A DNA stretch of 64,000 bases, from contig JAUJEO010000019.1 of the NCBI GenBank assembly GCA_030762175.1, positions 2,734,001 to 2,798,000 of the forward strand. Reading direction: 5' to 3'. Positions 13,197-27,400 of the stretch are shown here, one piece after another (the stretch's first letter is position 1; every line of letters begins with the position of its first letter). The position numbers and the translations under genes were made by a program. This DNA is from Metallyticus violacea (Eukaryota; Arthropoda; Insecta; Mantodea; Metallyticidae). The notes below the pieces were generated by a model. It saw only the letters and a list, made by a program, of their open reading frames with translations, did not search any database and had not been told where the DNA came from.

Positions 13197-15421
13197 CTTC
13201 CTTAGAATCACTTTTTTTCCATTCTTATTTGAGATAACTTGTTCTCTTTCATTATACTTGTTTGATAGCCTTAGACAAGCATATTATGCGCAAAGAATCT
13301 CGAAAAGAAAAAAATTTTTTTTCGAAGTTTGGAAACTTCGTTATAATCACTTTTTTCCGTTCTTATTTAAGATTACTGGTTCTCTTTCATTATACTAGTT
13401 TGATAGCCTCAGACAAGCATATTATGCGCAAAGAATCTCGAAAAGAAAAAAATTTTTTTTCGAAGTTTGGAAACTTCGTTAGAATCACTTTTTTTCCGTT
13501 CTTATTTTAGATAACTTGTTCTCTTTCATTATACTAGTTTGATAGCCTTAGACAAGCATATTATGCGCAAAGAATCTCGAAAAGAAAAAATTTTTTTTTC
13601 GAAGTTAGGAAACTTCGTTAGAATCACTTTTTTTCCGTTCTTATTTAAGATTACTGGTTCTCTTTCATTATACTAGTTTGATAGCCTCAGACAAGCATAT
13701 TATGCGCAAAGAATCTCGAAAAGATTAAAATTTTATTTCGAAGTTTGGAAACTTCGTTAGAATCACTTTTTTTCCGTTCTTATTTGAGATAACTGGTTCT
13801 CTTTCATTATACTAGTTTGATAGCCTCAGACAAGCATATTATGCGCAAAGAATCTCGAAAAGAAAAAAATTTTTTTTCGAAGTTTGGAAACTTCCTTAGA
13901 ATCACTTTTTTTCCATTCTTATTTGAGATAACTTGTTCTCTTTCATTATACTAGTTTGATAGCCTTAGACAAGCATATTATGCGCAAAGAATCTCGAAAA
14001 GAAAAAAATTTTTTTTCGAAGTTTGGAAACTTCGTTAGAATCACTTTTTTTCCGTTCTTATTTAAGATTACTGGTTCTGTTTCATTATACTAGTTTGATA
14101 GCCTCAGACAAGCATATTATGCGCAAAGAATCTCGAAAAGAAAAAAATTTTTTTTCGAAGTTTGGAAACTTCCTTAGAATCACTTTTTTTCCATTCTTAT
14201 TTGAGATAACTTGTTCTCTTTCATTATACTTGTTTGATAGCCTTAGACAAGCATATTATGCGCAAAGAATCTCGAAAAGAAAAAAATTTTTTTTCGAAGT
14301 TTGGAAACTTCGTTATAATCACTTTTTTCCGTTTTTATTTAAGATTACTGGTTCTCTTTCATTATACTAGTTTGATAGCCTCAGACAAGCATATTATGCG
14401 CAAAGAATCTCGAAAAGAAAAAAATTTTTTTTCGAAGTTTGGAAACTTCGTTAGAATCACTTTTTTTCCGTTCTTATTTGAGATAACTTGTTCTCTTTCA
14501 TTATACTAGTTTGATAGCCTTAGACAAGCATATTATGCGCAAATATTCTCGAAAAGAAAAAAATTTTTTTTCGAAATTTGGAAACTTCGTTAGAATCACT
14601 TTTTTTCCGTTCTTATTTGAGATAACTGGTTCTCTTTCATTATACTAGTTTGATAGCCTCAGAAAAGCATATTCTGCGCAAAGAATCTAGAAAAGAAAAA
14701 AATTTTTTTTCGAAGTTTCGAAACTTCCTTAGAATCATTTTTTTTCCATTCTTATTTGAGATAACTTGTTCTCTTTCATTATACTAGTTTGATAGCCTTA
14801 GACAAGCATATTATGCGCAAAGAATCTCGAAAAGAAAAAAATTTTTTTTCGAAGTTTGGAAACTTCGTTAGAATCACTTTTTTTCCGTTCTTATTTAAGA
14901 TTACTGGTTCTCTTTCATTATACTAGTTTGATAGCCTCAGACAAGCATATTATGCGCAAAGAATCTCGAAAAGAAAAAAATTTTTTTTCGAAGTTTGGAA
15001 ACTTCCTTAGAATCACTTTTTTTACATTCTTATTTGAGATAACTTGTTCTCTTTCATTATACTAGTTTGATAGCCTTAGACAAGCATATTATGCGCAAAG
15101 AATCTCGAAAAGAAAAAAATTTTTTTTCGAAGTTTGGAAACTTCCTTAGAATCACTTTTTTTCCATTCTTATTTGAGATAACTTGTTCTCTTTCATTATA
15201 CTAGTTTGATAGCCTTAGACAAGCATATTATGCGCAAAGAATCTCGAAAAGAAAAAATTTTTTTTTCGAAGTTAGGAAACTTCGTTAGAATCACTTTTTT
15301 TCCGTTCTTATTTAAGATTACTGGTTCTCTTTCATTATACTAGTTTGATAGCCTCAGACAAGCATATTTTGCGCAAAGAATCTCGAAAAGATTAAAATTT
15401 TATTTCGAAGTTTGGAAACTT
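13197..15421 (+). repeat. HOR module A, copy 4
   Basis: Matches 3890-6114 at an offset of 9,307 bp and 1-2225 at 13,196 bp with all private variants in order. It lacks the extra 694 bp five-monomer block. Unlike copy 1, its 3' flank continues with CTTCCTTAG, matching the flank of copy 2 to about 6500. Confidence 0.85.
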
Positions 15422-17345
15422 CCTTAGAATCACTTTTTTTCCATTCTTATTTGAGATAACTTGTTCTCTTTCATTATACTAGTTTGATAGCCTTAGACAA
15501 GCATATTATGCGCAAAGAATCTCGAAAAGAAAAAAATTTTTTTTCGAAGTTTGGAAACTTCGTTAGAATCACTTTTTTTCCGTTCTTATTTAAGATTACT
15601 GGTTCTGTTTCATTATACTAGTTTGATAGCCTCAGACAAGCATATTATGCGCAAAGAATCTCGAAAAGAAAAAAATTTTTTTTCGAAGTTTGGAAACTTC
15701 GTTATAATCACTTTTTTCCGTTTTTATTTAAGATTACTGGTTCTCTTTCATTATACTAGTTTGATAACCTCAGACAAGCATATTATGCGCAAAGAATCTC
15801 GAAAAGAAAAAAATTTTTTTTCGAAGTTTGGAAACTTCGTTAGAATCACTTTTTTTCCGTTCTTATTTAAGATTACTGGTTCTCTTTCATTATACTAGTT
15901 TGATAGCCTCAGACAAGCATATTATGCGCAAAGAATCTCGAAAAGAAAAAAATTTTTTTTCGAAGTTTGGAAACTTCGTTAGAATCACTTTTTTTCCGTT
16001 CTTATTTGAGATAACTTGTTCTCTTTCATTATACTAGTTTGATAGCCTTAGACAAGCATATTATGCGCAAATATTCTCGAAAAGAAAAAAATTTTTTTTC
16101 GAAGTTTGGAAACTTGGTTAGAATCACTTTTTTTCCGTTCTTATTTGAGATAACTGGTTCTCTTTCATTATACTAGTTTGATAGCCTCAGAAAAGCATAT
16201 TATGCGCAAAGAATCTAGAAAAGAAAAAAATTTTTTTTCGAAGTTTCGAAACTTCCTTAGAATCATTTTTTTTCCATTCTTATTTGAGATAACTTGTTCT
16301 CTTTCATTATACTAGTTTGATAGCCTTAGACAAGCATATTATGCGCAAAGAATCTCGAAAAGAAAAAAATTTTTTTTCGAAGTTTGGAAACTTCGTTAGA
16401 ATCACTTTTTTTCCGTTCTTATTTAAGATTACTGGTTCTCTTTCATTATACTAGTTTGATAGCCTCAGACAAGCATATTATGCGCAAAGAATCTCGAAAA
16501 GAAAAAAAATTTTTTTCGAAGTTTGGAAACTTCCTTAGAATCACTTTTTTTACATTCTTATTTGAGATAACTTGTTCTCTTTCATTATACTAGTTTGATA
16601 GCCTTAGACAAGCATATTATGCGCAAAGAATCTCGAAAAGAAAAAAATTTTTTTTCGAAGTTTGGAAACTTCCTTAGAATCACTTTTTTTCCATTCTTAT
16701 TTGAGATAACTTGTTCTCTTTCATTATACTTGTTTGATAGCCTTAGACAAGCATATTATGCGCAAAGAATCTCGAAAAGAAAAAAATTTTTTTTCGAAGT
16801 TTGGAAACTTCGTTAGAATCACTTTTTTTCCGTTCTTATTTGAGATAACTGGTTCTCTTTCATTATACTAGTTTGATAGCCTCAGAGAAGCATATTATGC
16901 GCAAAGAATCTCGAAAAGAAAAAAATTTTTTTTCGAAGTTTGGAAACTTCGTTAGAATCACTTTTTTTCCGTTCTTATTTAAGATTACTGGTTCTCTTTC
17001 ATTATACTAGTTTGATAGCCTCAGACAAGCATATTATGCGCAAAGAATCTCGAAAAGAAAAAAATTTTATTTCGAAGTTTGGAAACTTCGTTAGAATCAC
17101 TTTTTTTCCGTTCTTATTTGAGATAACTGGTTCTCTTTCATTATACTATTTTGATAGCCTCAGAAAAGCATATTATCCGCATAGAATCTCTAAAAGAAAA
17201 AATTTTTTTTTCGAAGTTTGGAAACTTCGTTGGAATCACTTTTTTTCCGTTCTTATTTGAGATAACTGGTTCTCTTTCATTATACTAGTTTGATAGCCTC
17301 AGAAAAGCATAGGTATGCGCAAAGAATATCGAAAAGAAAAAAATT
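14150..17345 (+). repeat. Tandem duplication of about 23 monomers, first copy
   Basis: Repeats immediately as 17346-20680. From about 14510 on the offset is 3,335 bp (24 monomers less one base). Before that it is 3,196 bp, because this copy has one monomer fewer. Shared ordered markers include AAATATTCTCG, the TTTCGAAAC palindrome, TTTACATTC, GATTAAAATTTTATT, GATAACCTCAG (15765 and 19100) and GCATAGGTATG followed by AATATCG at 17308. I saw only scattered single-base differences, for example CAGAGAAGC near 16885 against CAGACAAGC near 20218. Confidence 0.85.
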
Positions 17346-20300
17346 TTTTTTCGAAGTTTGGAAACTTCCTTAGAATCACTTTTTTTCCATTCTTATTTGA
17401 GATAACTTGTTCTCTTTCATTATACTTGTTTGATAGCCTTAGACAAGCATATTATGCGCAAAGAATCTCGAAAAGAAAAAAATTTTTTTTCGAAGTTTGG
17501 AAACTTCGTTATAATCACTTTTTTCCGTTTTTATTTAAGATTACTGGTTCTCTTTCATTATACTAGTTTGATAGCCTCAGACAAGCATATTATGCGCAAA
17601 GAATCTCGAAAAGAAAAAAATTTTTTTTCGAAGTTTGGAAACTTCGTTAGAATCACTTTTTTTCCGTTCTTATTTAAGATTACTGGTTCTCTTTCATTAT
17701 ACTAGTTTGATAGCCTCAGACAAGCATATTATGCGCAAAGAATCTCGAAAAGAAAAAAATTTTTTTTCGAAGTTTGGAAACTTCGTTAGAATCACTTTTT
17801 TTCAGTTCTTATTTGAGATAACTTGTTCTCTTTCATTATACTAGTTTGATAGCCTTAGACAAGCATATTATGCGCAAATATTCTCGAAAAGAAAAAAATT
17901 TTTTTTCGAAATTTGGAAACTTCGTTAGAATCACTTTTTTTCCGTTCTTATTTGAGATAACTGGTTCTCTTTCATTATACTAGTTTGATAGCCTCAGAAA
18001 AGCATATTCTGCGCAAAGAATCTAGAAAAGAAAAAAATTTTTTTTCGAAGTTTCGAAACTTCCTTAGAATCATTTTTTTTCCATTCTTATTTGAGATAAC
18101 TTGTTCTCTTTCATTATACTAGTTTGATAGCCTTAGACAAGCATATTATGCGCAAAGAATCTCGAAAAGAAAAAAATTTTTTTTCGAAGTTTGGAAACTT
18201 CGTTAGAATCACTTTTTTTCCGTTCTTATTTAAGATTACTGGTTCTCTTTCATTATACTAGTTTGATAGCCTCAGACATGCATATTATGCGCAAAGAATC
18301 TCGAAAAGAAAAAAATTTTTTTTCGAAGTTTGGAAACTTCCTTAGAATCACTTTTTTTACATTCTTATTTGAGATAACTTGTTCTCTTTCATTATACTAG
18401 TTTGATAGCCTTAGACAAGCATATTATGCGCAAAGAATCTCGAAAAGAAAAAAATTTTTTTTCGAAGTTTGGAAACTTCCTTAGAATCACTTTTTTTCCA
18501 TTCTTATTTGAGATAACTTGTTCTCTTTCATTATACTAGTTTGATAGCCTTAGACAAGCATATTATGCGCAAAGAATCTCGAAAAGAAAAAAATTTTTTT
18601 TCGAAGTTAGGAAACTTCGTTAGAATCACTTTTTTTCCGTTCTTATTTAAGATTACTGGTTCTCTTTCATTATACTAGTTTGATAGCCTCAGACAAGCAT
18701 ATTTTGCGCAAAGAATCTCGAAAAGATTAAAATTTTATTTCGAAGTTTGGAAACTTCCTTAGAATCACTTTTTTTCCATTCTTATTTGAGATAACTTGTT
18801 CTCTTTCATTATACTAGTTTGATAGCCTTAGACAAGCATATTATGCGCAAAGAATCTCGAAAAGAAAAAAATTTTTTTTCGAAGTTTGGAAACTTCGTTA
18901 GAATCACTTTTTTTCCGTTCTTATTTAAGATTACTGGTTCTGTTTCATTATACTAGTTTGATTGCCTCAGACAAGCATATTATGCGCAAAGAATCTCGAA
19001 AAGAAAAAAATTTTTTTTCGAAGTTTGGAAACTTCGTTATAATCACTTTTTTCCGTTTTTATTTAAGATTACTGGTTCTCTTTCATTATACTAGTTTGAT
19101 AACCTCAGACAAGCATATTATGCGCAAAGAATCTCGAAAAGAAAAAAATTTTTTTTCGAAGTTTGGAAACTTCGTTAGAATCACTTTTTTTCCGTTCTTA
19201 TTTAAGATTACTGGTTCTCTTTCATTATACTAGTTTGATAGCCTCAGACAAGCATATTATGCGCAAAGAATCTCGAAAAGAAAAAAATTTTTTTTCGAAG
19301 TTTGGAAACTTCGTTAGAATCACTTTTTTTCCGTTCTTATTTGAGATAACTTGTTCTCTTTCATTATACTAGTTTGATAGCCTTAGACAAGCATATTATG
19401 CGCAAATATTCTCGAAAAGAAAAAAATTTTTTTTCGAAGTTTGGAAACTTCGTTAGAATCACTTTTTTTCCGTTCTTATTTGAGATAACTGGTTCTTTTC
19501 ATTATACTAGTTTGATAGCCTCAGAAAAGCATATTATGCGCAAAGAATCTAGAAAAGAAAAAAATTTTTTTTCGAAGTTTCGAAACTTCCTTAGAATCAT
19601 TTTTTTTCCATTCTTATTTGAGATAACTTGTTCTCTTTCATTATACTAGTTTGATAGCCTTAGACAAGCATATTATGCGCAAAGAATCTCGAAAAGAAAA
19701 AAATTTTTTTTCGAAGTTTGGAAACTTCGTTAGAATCACTTTTTTTCCGTTCTTATTTAAGATTACTGGTTCTCTTTCATTATACTAGTTTGATAGCCTC
19801 AGACAAGCATATTATGCGCAAAGAATCTCGAAAAGAAAAAAAATTTTTTTCGAAGTTTGGAAACTTCCTTAGAATCACTTTTTTTACATTCTTATTTGAG
19901 ATAACTTGTTCTCTTTCATTATACTAGTTTGATAGCCTTAGACAAGCATATTATGCGCAAAGAATCTCGAAAAGAAAAAAATTTTTTTTCGAAGTTTGGA
20001 AACTTCCTTAGAATCACTTTTTTTCCATTCTTATTTGAGATAACTTGTTCTCTTTCATTATACTTGTTTGATAGCCTTAGACAAGCATATTATGCGCAAA
20101 GAATCTCGAAAAGAAAAAAATTTTTTTTCGAAGTTTGGAAACTTCGTTAGAATCACTTTTTTTCCGTTCTTATTTGAGATAACTGGTTCTCTTTCATTAT
20201 ACTAGTTTGATAGCCTCAGACAAGCATATTATGCGCAAAGAATCTCGAAAAGAAAAAAATTTTTTTTCGAAGTTTGGAAACTTCGTTAGAATCACTTTTT

Positions 20301-20680
20301 TTCCGTTCTTATTTAAGATTACTGGTTCTCTTTCATTATACTAGTTTGATAGCCTCAGACAAGCATATTATGCGCAAAGAATCTCGAAAAGAAAAAAATT
20401 TTATTTCGAAGTTTGGAAACTTCGTTAGAATCACTTTTTTTCCGTTCTTATTTGAGATAACTGGTTCTCTTTCATTATACTATTTTGATAGCCTCAGAAA
20501 AGCATATTATCCGCATAGAATCTCTAAAAGAAAAAATTTTTTTTTCGAAGTTTGGAAACTTCGTTGGAATCACTTTTTTTCCGTTCTTATTTGAGATAAC
20601 TGGTTCTCTTTCATTATACTAGTTTGATAGCCTCAGAAAAGCATAGGTATGCGCAAAGAATATCGAAAAGAAAAAAATTT
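17346..20680 (+). repeat. Tandem duplication of 24 monomers, second copy
   Basis: Second unit of the 3,335 bp duplication. Private changes include CAGACATGCAT near 18278, GATTGCCTCAG near 18960, TTTTCAGTTC near 17802 and a one-base loss (GGTTCTTTTC near 19495). All four also occur in the block at 44464-47890, which shows that the large duplication copied this unit, not the first. Confidence 0.86.
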
Positions 20681-22789
20681 TTTTTCGAAGTTTGGAAACT
20701 TCGTTAGAATCACTTTTTTTCCATTCTTATCTGAGATAACTGGTTCTCTTTCATTATACTAGTTTGATAGCCTCAGACAAGCATATTATGCGCAAAGAAT
20801 CTCGAAAAGAAAAAATTTTTTTTTCGAAGTTTGGAAACTTCGTTAGAATCACTTTTTTTCCATTCTTATTTGAGATAACTTGTTCTCTTTCATTATACTT
20901 GTTTGATAGCCTTAGACAAGCATATTATGCGCAAAGAATCTCGAAAAGAAAAAAATTTTTTTCGAAGTTTGGAAACTTCGTTAGAATCAATTTTTTTCCG
21001 TTCTTATCTGAGATAACTGGTTCTCTTTCATTATACTAGTTTGATAGCCTTAGACAAGCATATTATGCGCAAAGAATCTCGAAAAGAAAAAAATTTTTTT
21101 TCGAAGTTTGGAAACTTCGTTAGAATCACTTTTTTTCCGTTCTTATTTGAGATAACTGGTTCTCTTTCATTATACTAGTTTGATAGTCTCAGAAAAGCTT
21201 ATTATGCGCAAAGAATCTAGAAAAGAAAAAAATTTTTTTTCGAAGATTGGAAACCTCGTTAGAACCACTTTTTTTCCGTTCTTATTTGAGATAACTGGTT
21301 CTCTTTCATTATACTATTTTGATAGCCTCAGACAAGCATATTATGCGCAAAGAATCTCGAAAAGAAAAAAATTTTTTTTCGAAGTTTGGAAACTTCCTTA
21401 GAATCACTTTTTTTCCATTCTTATTTGAGATAACTTGTTCTCTTTCATTATACTTGTTTGATAGCCTTAGACAAGCATATTATGCGCAAAGAATCTCGAA
21501 AAGAAAAAAATTTTTTTTCGAAGTTTGGAAACTTCGTTAGAATCACTTTTTTTCCGTTCTTATTTGAGATAACTAGTTCTATTTCATTATACTAGTTTGA
21601 TAGCCTCAGACAAGCATATTATGCGCAAAGAATCTCGAATAGAAAAAAATTTTTTTTCGAAGTTTGGAAACTTCCTTAGAATCACTTTTTTTCCATTCTT
21701 ATTTGAGATAACTTGTTCTCTTTCATTATACTTGTTTGATAGCCTTAGACAAGCATATTATGCGAAAAGAATCTCGAAAAGAAAAAAAATTTTTTTCGAA
21801 GTTTGGAAACTTCGTTAAAATCACTTTTTTTCCGTTCTTATTTGAGATAACTTGTTCTCTTTCATTATACTAGTTTGATAGCCTTAGACAAGCATATTAT
21901 GCGCAAAGAATCTCGAAAAGAAAAAAATTTTTTTCGAAGTTTGGAAACTTCGTTAGAATCACTTTTTTTCCGTTCGTATTTGAGATAACTGGTTCTCTTT
22001 CATTATACTAGTTTGATAGTCTCAGAAAAGCATATTATGCGCAAAGAATCTAGAAAAGAAAAAAATTTTTTTTCGAAGATTGGAAACCTCGTTAGAATCA
22101 CTTTTTTTCCGTTCTTATTTGTGATAACTGGTTCTCTTTCATTATACTAGTTTGATAGCCTCAGACAAGCATATTATGCGCAAAGAATCTCGAAAAGAAA
22201 AAAATTTTTTTTCGAAGTTTGGAACTTCCTTAGAATCACTTTTTTTCCATTCTTATTTGAGATAACTTGTTCTCTTTCATTATACTAGTTTGATAGCCTT
22301 AGACAAGCATATTATGCGCAAATAATCTGGAAAAGAAAAAAATTTTTTTTCGAAGTTTGGAAACTTCCTTAGAATCACTTTTTTTCCATTCTTATTTGAG
22401 ATAACTTCTTCTCTTTCATTATTCTAGTTTGATAGCCTTAGACAAGCATATTATGCGCAAAGAATCTCGAAAAGAAAAAAATTTTTTTTAAGAAGTTTGG
22501 AAACTTCGTTAGAATCACTTTTTTTCCGTTCTTATTTAAGATAACTTGTTCTCTTTCATTATACTAGTTTGATAGCCTTAGACAAGCATATTATGCGCAA
22601 AGAATCTCGAAAAGAAAAAAATTTTTTTTCGAAGTTTGGAAAGTTCGTTATAATCACTTTTTTTCCGTTCTTATTTAAGATTACTGGTTCTCTTTCATTA
22701 TACTAGTTTGATAGCCTCAAACAAGCATATTATGCGCAAAGAATCTCGAAAAGAAAAAAAAATTTTTTCGAAGTTTGGAAACTTCGTTA
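20681..22789 (+). repeat. Transition block between 24-mer and 21-mer HORs
   Basis: Standard satellite monomers with a mixture of classes, including GAAGATTGGAAACCTCG, AAATAATCTGG (22320) and TTTTTAAGAAG (near 22490). Three monomers at 20764-21179 and three near 21541-21957 are missing from the corresponding place in the second giant copy. Confidence 0.75.
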
Positions 22790-24450
22790 GAATCACTTTT
22801 TTTCCGTTCTTATTTGAGATAACTGGTTCTCTTTCATTATACTAGTTTGATAGCCTCAGACAAGCATATTATGCGCAAAGAATCTCGAAAAGAAAAAAAT
22901 TTTTTTTCGAAGTTTGGAAACTTCCTTAGAATCACTTTTTTTCCATTCTTATTTGAGATAACTTGTTCTCTTTCATTATACTAGTTTGATAGCCTTAGAC
23001 AAGCATATTATGCGCAAAGAATCTCGAAAAGAAAAAAATTTTTTTTCGAAGTTTGGAAACTTCGTTAGAATCACTTTTTTTCCGTTCTTATTTAAGATTA
23101 CTGGTTCTCTTTCATTATACTAGTTTGATAGCCTCAGACAAGCATATTATGCGCAAAGAATCTCGAAAAGAAAAAAATTTTTTTTCGAAGTTTGGAAACT
23201 TCGTTAGAATCACTTTTTTTCCGTTCTTATTTGAGATAACTTGTTCTCTTTCATTATACTAGTTTGATAGCCTTAGACAAGCATATTATGCGCAAAGAAT
23301 CTCGAAAAGAAAAAAATTTTTTTTCGAAGTTTGGAAACTTCGTTAGAATCACTTTTTTTCCGTTCTTATTTGAGATAACTGGTTCTCTTTCATTATACTA
23401 TTTTGATAGCCTCAGAAAAGCATATTATGCGCAAAGAATCTCTAAAAGAAAAAATTTTTTTTTCGAAGTTTGGAAACTTCGTTGGAATCACTTTTTTTCC
23501 GTTCTTATTTGAGATAACTGGTTCTCTTTCATTATACTAGTTTGATAGCCTCAGAAAAGCATAGGTATGCGCAAAGAATCTCGAAAAGAAAAAAAATTTT
23601 TTTCGAAGTTTGGAAACTTCGTTAGAATCACTTTTTTTCCATTCTTATCTGAGATAACTGGTTCTCTTTCATTATACTTGTTTGATAGCCTCAGACAAGC
23701 ATATTATGCGCAAAGAATCTCGAAAAGAAAAAAATTTTTTTTCGAAGTTTGGAAACTTCGTTAGAATCACTTTTTTTCCATTCTTATTTGAGATAACTTG
23801 TTCTCTTTCATTATACTTGTTTGATAGCCTTAGACAAGCATATTATGCGCAAAGAATCTCGAAAAGAAAAAAATTTTTTTTCGAAGTTTGGAAACTTCGT
23901 TAGAATCACTTTTTTTCCGTTCTTATTTGAGATAACTTGTTCTCTTTCATTATACTAGTTTGATAGCCTTAGACAAGCATATTATGCGCAAAGAATCTCG
24001 AAAAGAAAAAAATTTTTTTCGAAGTTTGGAAACTTCGTTAGAATCACTTTTTTTCCGTTCGTAATTGAGATAACTGGTTCTCTTTCATTATACTAGTTTG
24101 ATAGTCTCAGAAAAGCATATTATGCGCAAAGAATCTAGAAAAGAAAAAAATTTTTTTTCGAAGATTGGAAACCTCGTTAGAATCACTTTTTTTCCGTTCT
24201 TATTTGAGATAACTGGTTCTCTTTCATTATACTAGTTTGATAGCCTCAGACAAGCATATTATGCGCAAAGAATCTCGAAAAGAAAAAAATTTTTTTTCGA
24301 AGTTTGGAAACTTCGTTAGAATCACTTTTTTTCCGTTCTTATTTAAGATTACTGGTTCTCTTTCATTATACTAGTTTGATAGCCTCAGACAAGCATATTA
24401 TGCGCAAAGAAACTCGAAAAGAATAAAATTTTATTTCGAAGTTTGGAAAC
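22790..24450 (+). repeat. 21-monomer HOR (2,920 bp), unit 1 homology
   Basis: Matches 25710-27370 at an offset of 2,920 bp and 31529-33189 at a further 5,819 bp. Marker order: TTTAAGATTACTGG, ACTATTTT with AATCTCTAAAAG, GTTGGAATCAC, GCATAGGTATG with an A8T7 tract, CCGTTCGTAATTG (near 24057), GAAGATTGGAAACCTCG, and AAACTCGAAAAGAATAAAA (near 24410). The match ends where CTTCCTTAG meets CTTCGTTAG. Confidence 0.83.
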
Positions 24451-27400
24451 TTCCTTAGAATCACTTTTTTTCCATTCTTATTTGAGATAACTTGTTCTCT
24501 TTCATTATACTTGTTTGATAGCCTTAGACAAGCATATTATGCGCAAAGAATCTCGAAAAGAAAAAAATTTTTTTTCGAAGTTTGGAAACTTCGTTAGAAT
24601 CACTTTTTTTCCGTTCTTATTTGAGATAACTAGTTCTATTTCATTATACTAGTTTGATAGCCTCAGACAAGCATATTATGCGCAAAGAATCTCGAAAAGA
24701 AAAAAATTTTTTTTCGAAGTTTGGAAACTTCGTTAGAATCACTTTTTTTCCGTTCTTATTTGAGATAACTGGTTCTCTTTCATTATACTAGTTTGATAGC
24801 CTCAGAAAAGCATATTATGCGCAAAGAATCTAGAAAAGAAAAAAATTTTTTTTCGAAGATTGGAAACCTCGTTAGAATCACTTTTTTTCCGTTCTTATTT
24901 GAGATAACTGGTTCTCTTTCATTATACTAGTTTGATAGCCTCAGACAAGCATATTATGCGCAAATAATCTGGAAAAGAAAAAAATTTTTTTTCGAAGTTT
25001 GGAAACTTCCTTAGAATCACTTTTTTTCCATTCTTATTTGAGATAACTTCTTCTCTTTCATTATTCTAGTTTGATAGCCTTAGACAAGCATATTATGCGC
25101 AAAGAATCTCGAAAAGAAAAAAATTTTTTTTAAGAAGTTTGGAAACTTCGTTAGAATCACTTTTTTTCCGTTCTTATTTAAGATAACTTGTTCTCTTTCA
25201 TTATACTAGTTTGATAGCCTTAGACAAGCATATTATGCGCAAAGAATCTCGAAAAGAAAAAAATTTTTTTTCGAAGTTTGGAAAGTTCGTTATAATCACT
25301 TTTTTTCCGTTCTTATTTAAGATTACTGGTTCTCTTTCATTATACTAGTTTGATAGCCTCAGACAAGCATATTATGCGCAAAGAATCTCGAAAAGAAAAA
25401 AAAATTTTTTCGAATTTTGGAAACTTCGTTAGAATCACTTTTTTTCCGTTCTTATTTGAGATAACTTGTTCTCTTTCATTATACTAGTTTGATAGACTGA
25501 GACAAGCATATTATGTGCAAAGAATCTCGAAAAGAAAAAAAATTTTTTTCGAAGTTTGGAAACTTCGTTAGAATCACTTTTTTTCCGTTCTTATTTGAGA
25601 TAACTGGTTCTCTTTCATTATACTAGTTTGATAGCCTCAGACAAGCATATTATGCGCAAAGAATCTCGAAAAGAAAAAAATTTTTTTTCGAAGATTGGAA
25701 ACCTCGTTAGAATCACTTTTTTTCCGTTCTTATTTGAGATAACTGGTTCTCTTTCATTATACTAGTTTGATAGCCTCAGACAAGCATATTATGCGCAAAG
25801 AATCTCGAAAAGAAAAAAATTTTTTTTCGAAGTTTGGAAACTTCCTTAGAATCACTTTTTTTCCATTCTTATTTGAGATAACTTGTTCTCTTTCATTATA
25901 CTAGTTTGATAGCCTTAGACAAGCATATTATGCGCAAAGAATCTCGAAAAGAAAAAAATTTTTTTTCGAAGTTTGGAAACTTCGTTAGAATCACTTTTTT
26001 TCCGTTCTTATTTAAGATTACTGGTTCTCTTTCATTATACTAGTTTGATAGCCTCAGACAAGCATATTATGCGCAAAGAATCTCGAAAAGAAAAAAATTT
26101 TTTTTCGAAGTTTGGAAACTTCGTTAGAATCACTTTTTTTCCGTTCTTATTTGAGATAACTTGTTCTCTTTCATTATACTAGTTTGATAGCCTTAGACAA
26201 GCATATTATGCGCAAAGAATCTCGAAAAGAAAAAAATTTTTTTTCGAAGTTTGGAAACTTCGTTAGAATCACTTTTTTTCCGTTCTTATTTGAGATAACT
26301 GGTTCTCTTTCATTATACTATTTTGATAGCCTCAGAAAAGCATATTATGCGCAAAGAATCTCTAAAAGAAAAAATTTTTTTTTCGAAGTTTGGAAACTTC
26401 GTTGGAATCACTTTTTTTCCGTTCTTATTTGAGATAACTGGTTCTCTTTCATTATACTAGTTTGATAGCCTCAGAAAAGCATAGGTATGCGCAAAGAATC
26501 TCGAAAAGAAAAAAAATTTTTTTCGAAGTTTGGAAACTTCGTTAGAATCACTTTTTTTCCATTCTTATCTGAGATAACTGGTTCTCTTTCATTATACTTG
26601 TTTGATAGCCTCAGACAAGCATATTATGCGCAAAGAATCTCGAAAAGAAAAAAATTTTTTTTCGAAGTTTGGAAACTTCGTTAGAATCACTTTTTTTCCA
26701 TTCCTATTTGAGATAACTTGTTCTCTTTCATTATACTTGTTTGATAGCCTTAGACAAGCATATTATGCGCAAAGAATCTCGAAAAGAAAAAAATTTTTTT
26801 TCGAAGTTTGGAAACTTCGTTAGAATCACTTTTTTTCCGTTCTTATTTGAGATAACTTGTTCTCTTTCATTATACTAGTTTGATAGCCTTAGACAAGCAT
26901 ATTATGCGCAAAGAATCTCGAAAAGAAAAAAATTTTTTTCGAAGTTTGGAAACTTCGTTAGAATCACTTTTTTTCCGTTCGTAATTGAGATAACTGGTTC
27001 TCTTTCATTATACTAGTTTGATAGTCTCAGAAAAGCATATTATGCGCAAAGAATCTAGAAAAGAAAAAAATTTTTTTTCGAAGATTGGAAACCTCGTTAG
27101 AATCACTTTTTTCCGTTCTTATTTGAGATAACTGGTTCTCTTTCATTATACTAGTTTGATAGCCTCAGACAAGCATATTATGCGCAAAGAATCTCGAAAA
27201 GAAAAAAATTTTTTTTCGAAGTTTGGAAACTTCGTTAGAATCACTTTTTTTCCGTTCTTATTTAAGATTACTGGTTCTCTTTCATTATACTAGTTTGATA
27301 GCCTCAGACAAGCATATTATGCGCAAAGAAACTCGAAAAGAATAAAATTTTATTTCGAAGTTTGGAAACTTCGTTAGAATCACTTTTTTTCCGTTCTTAT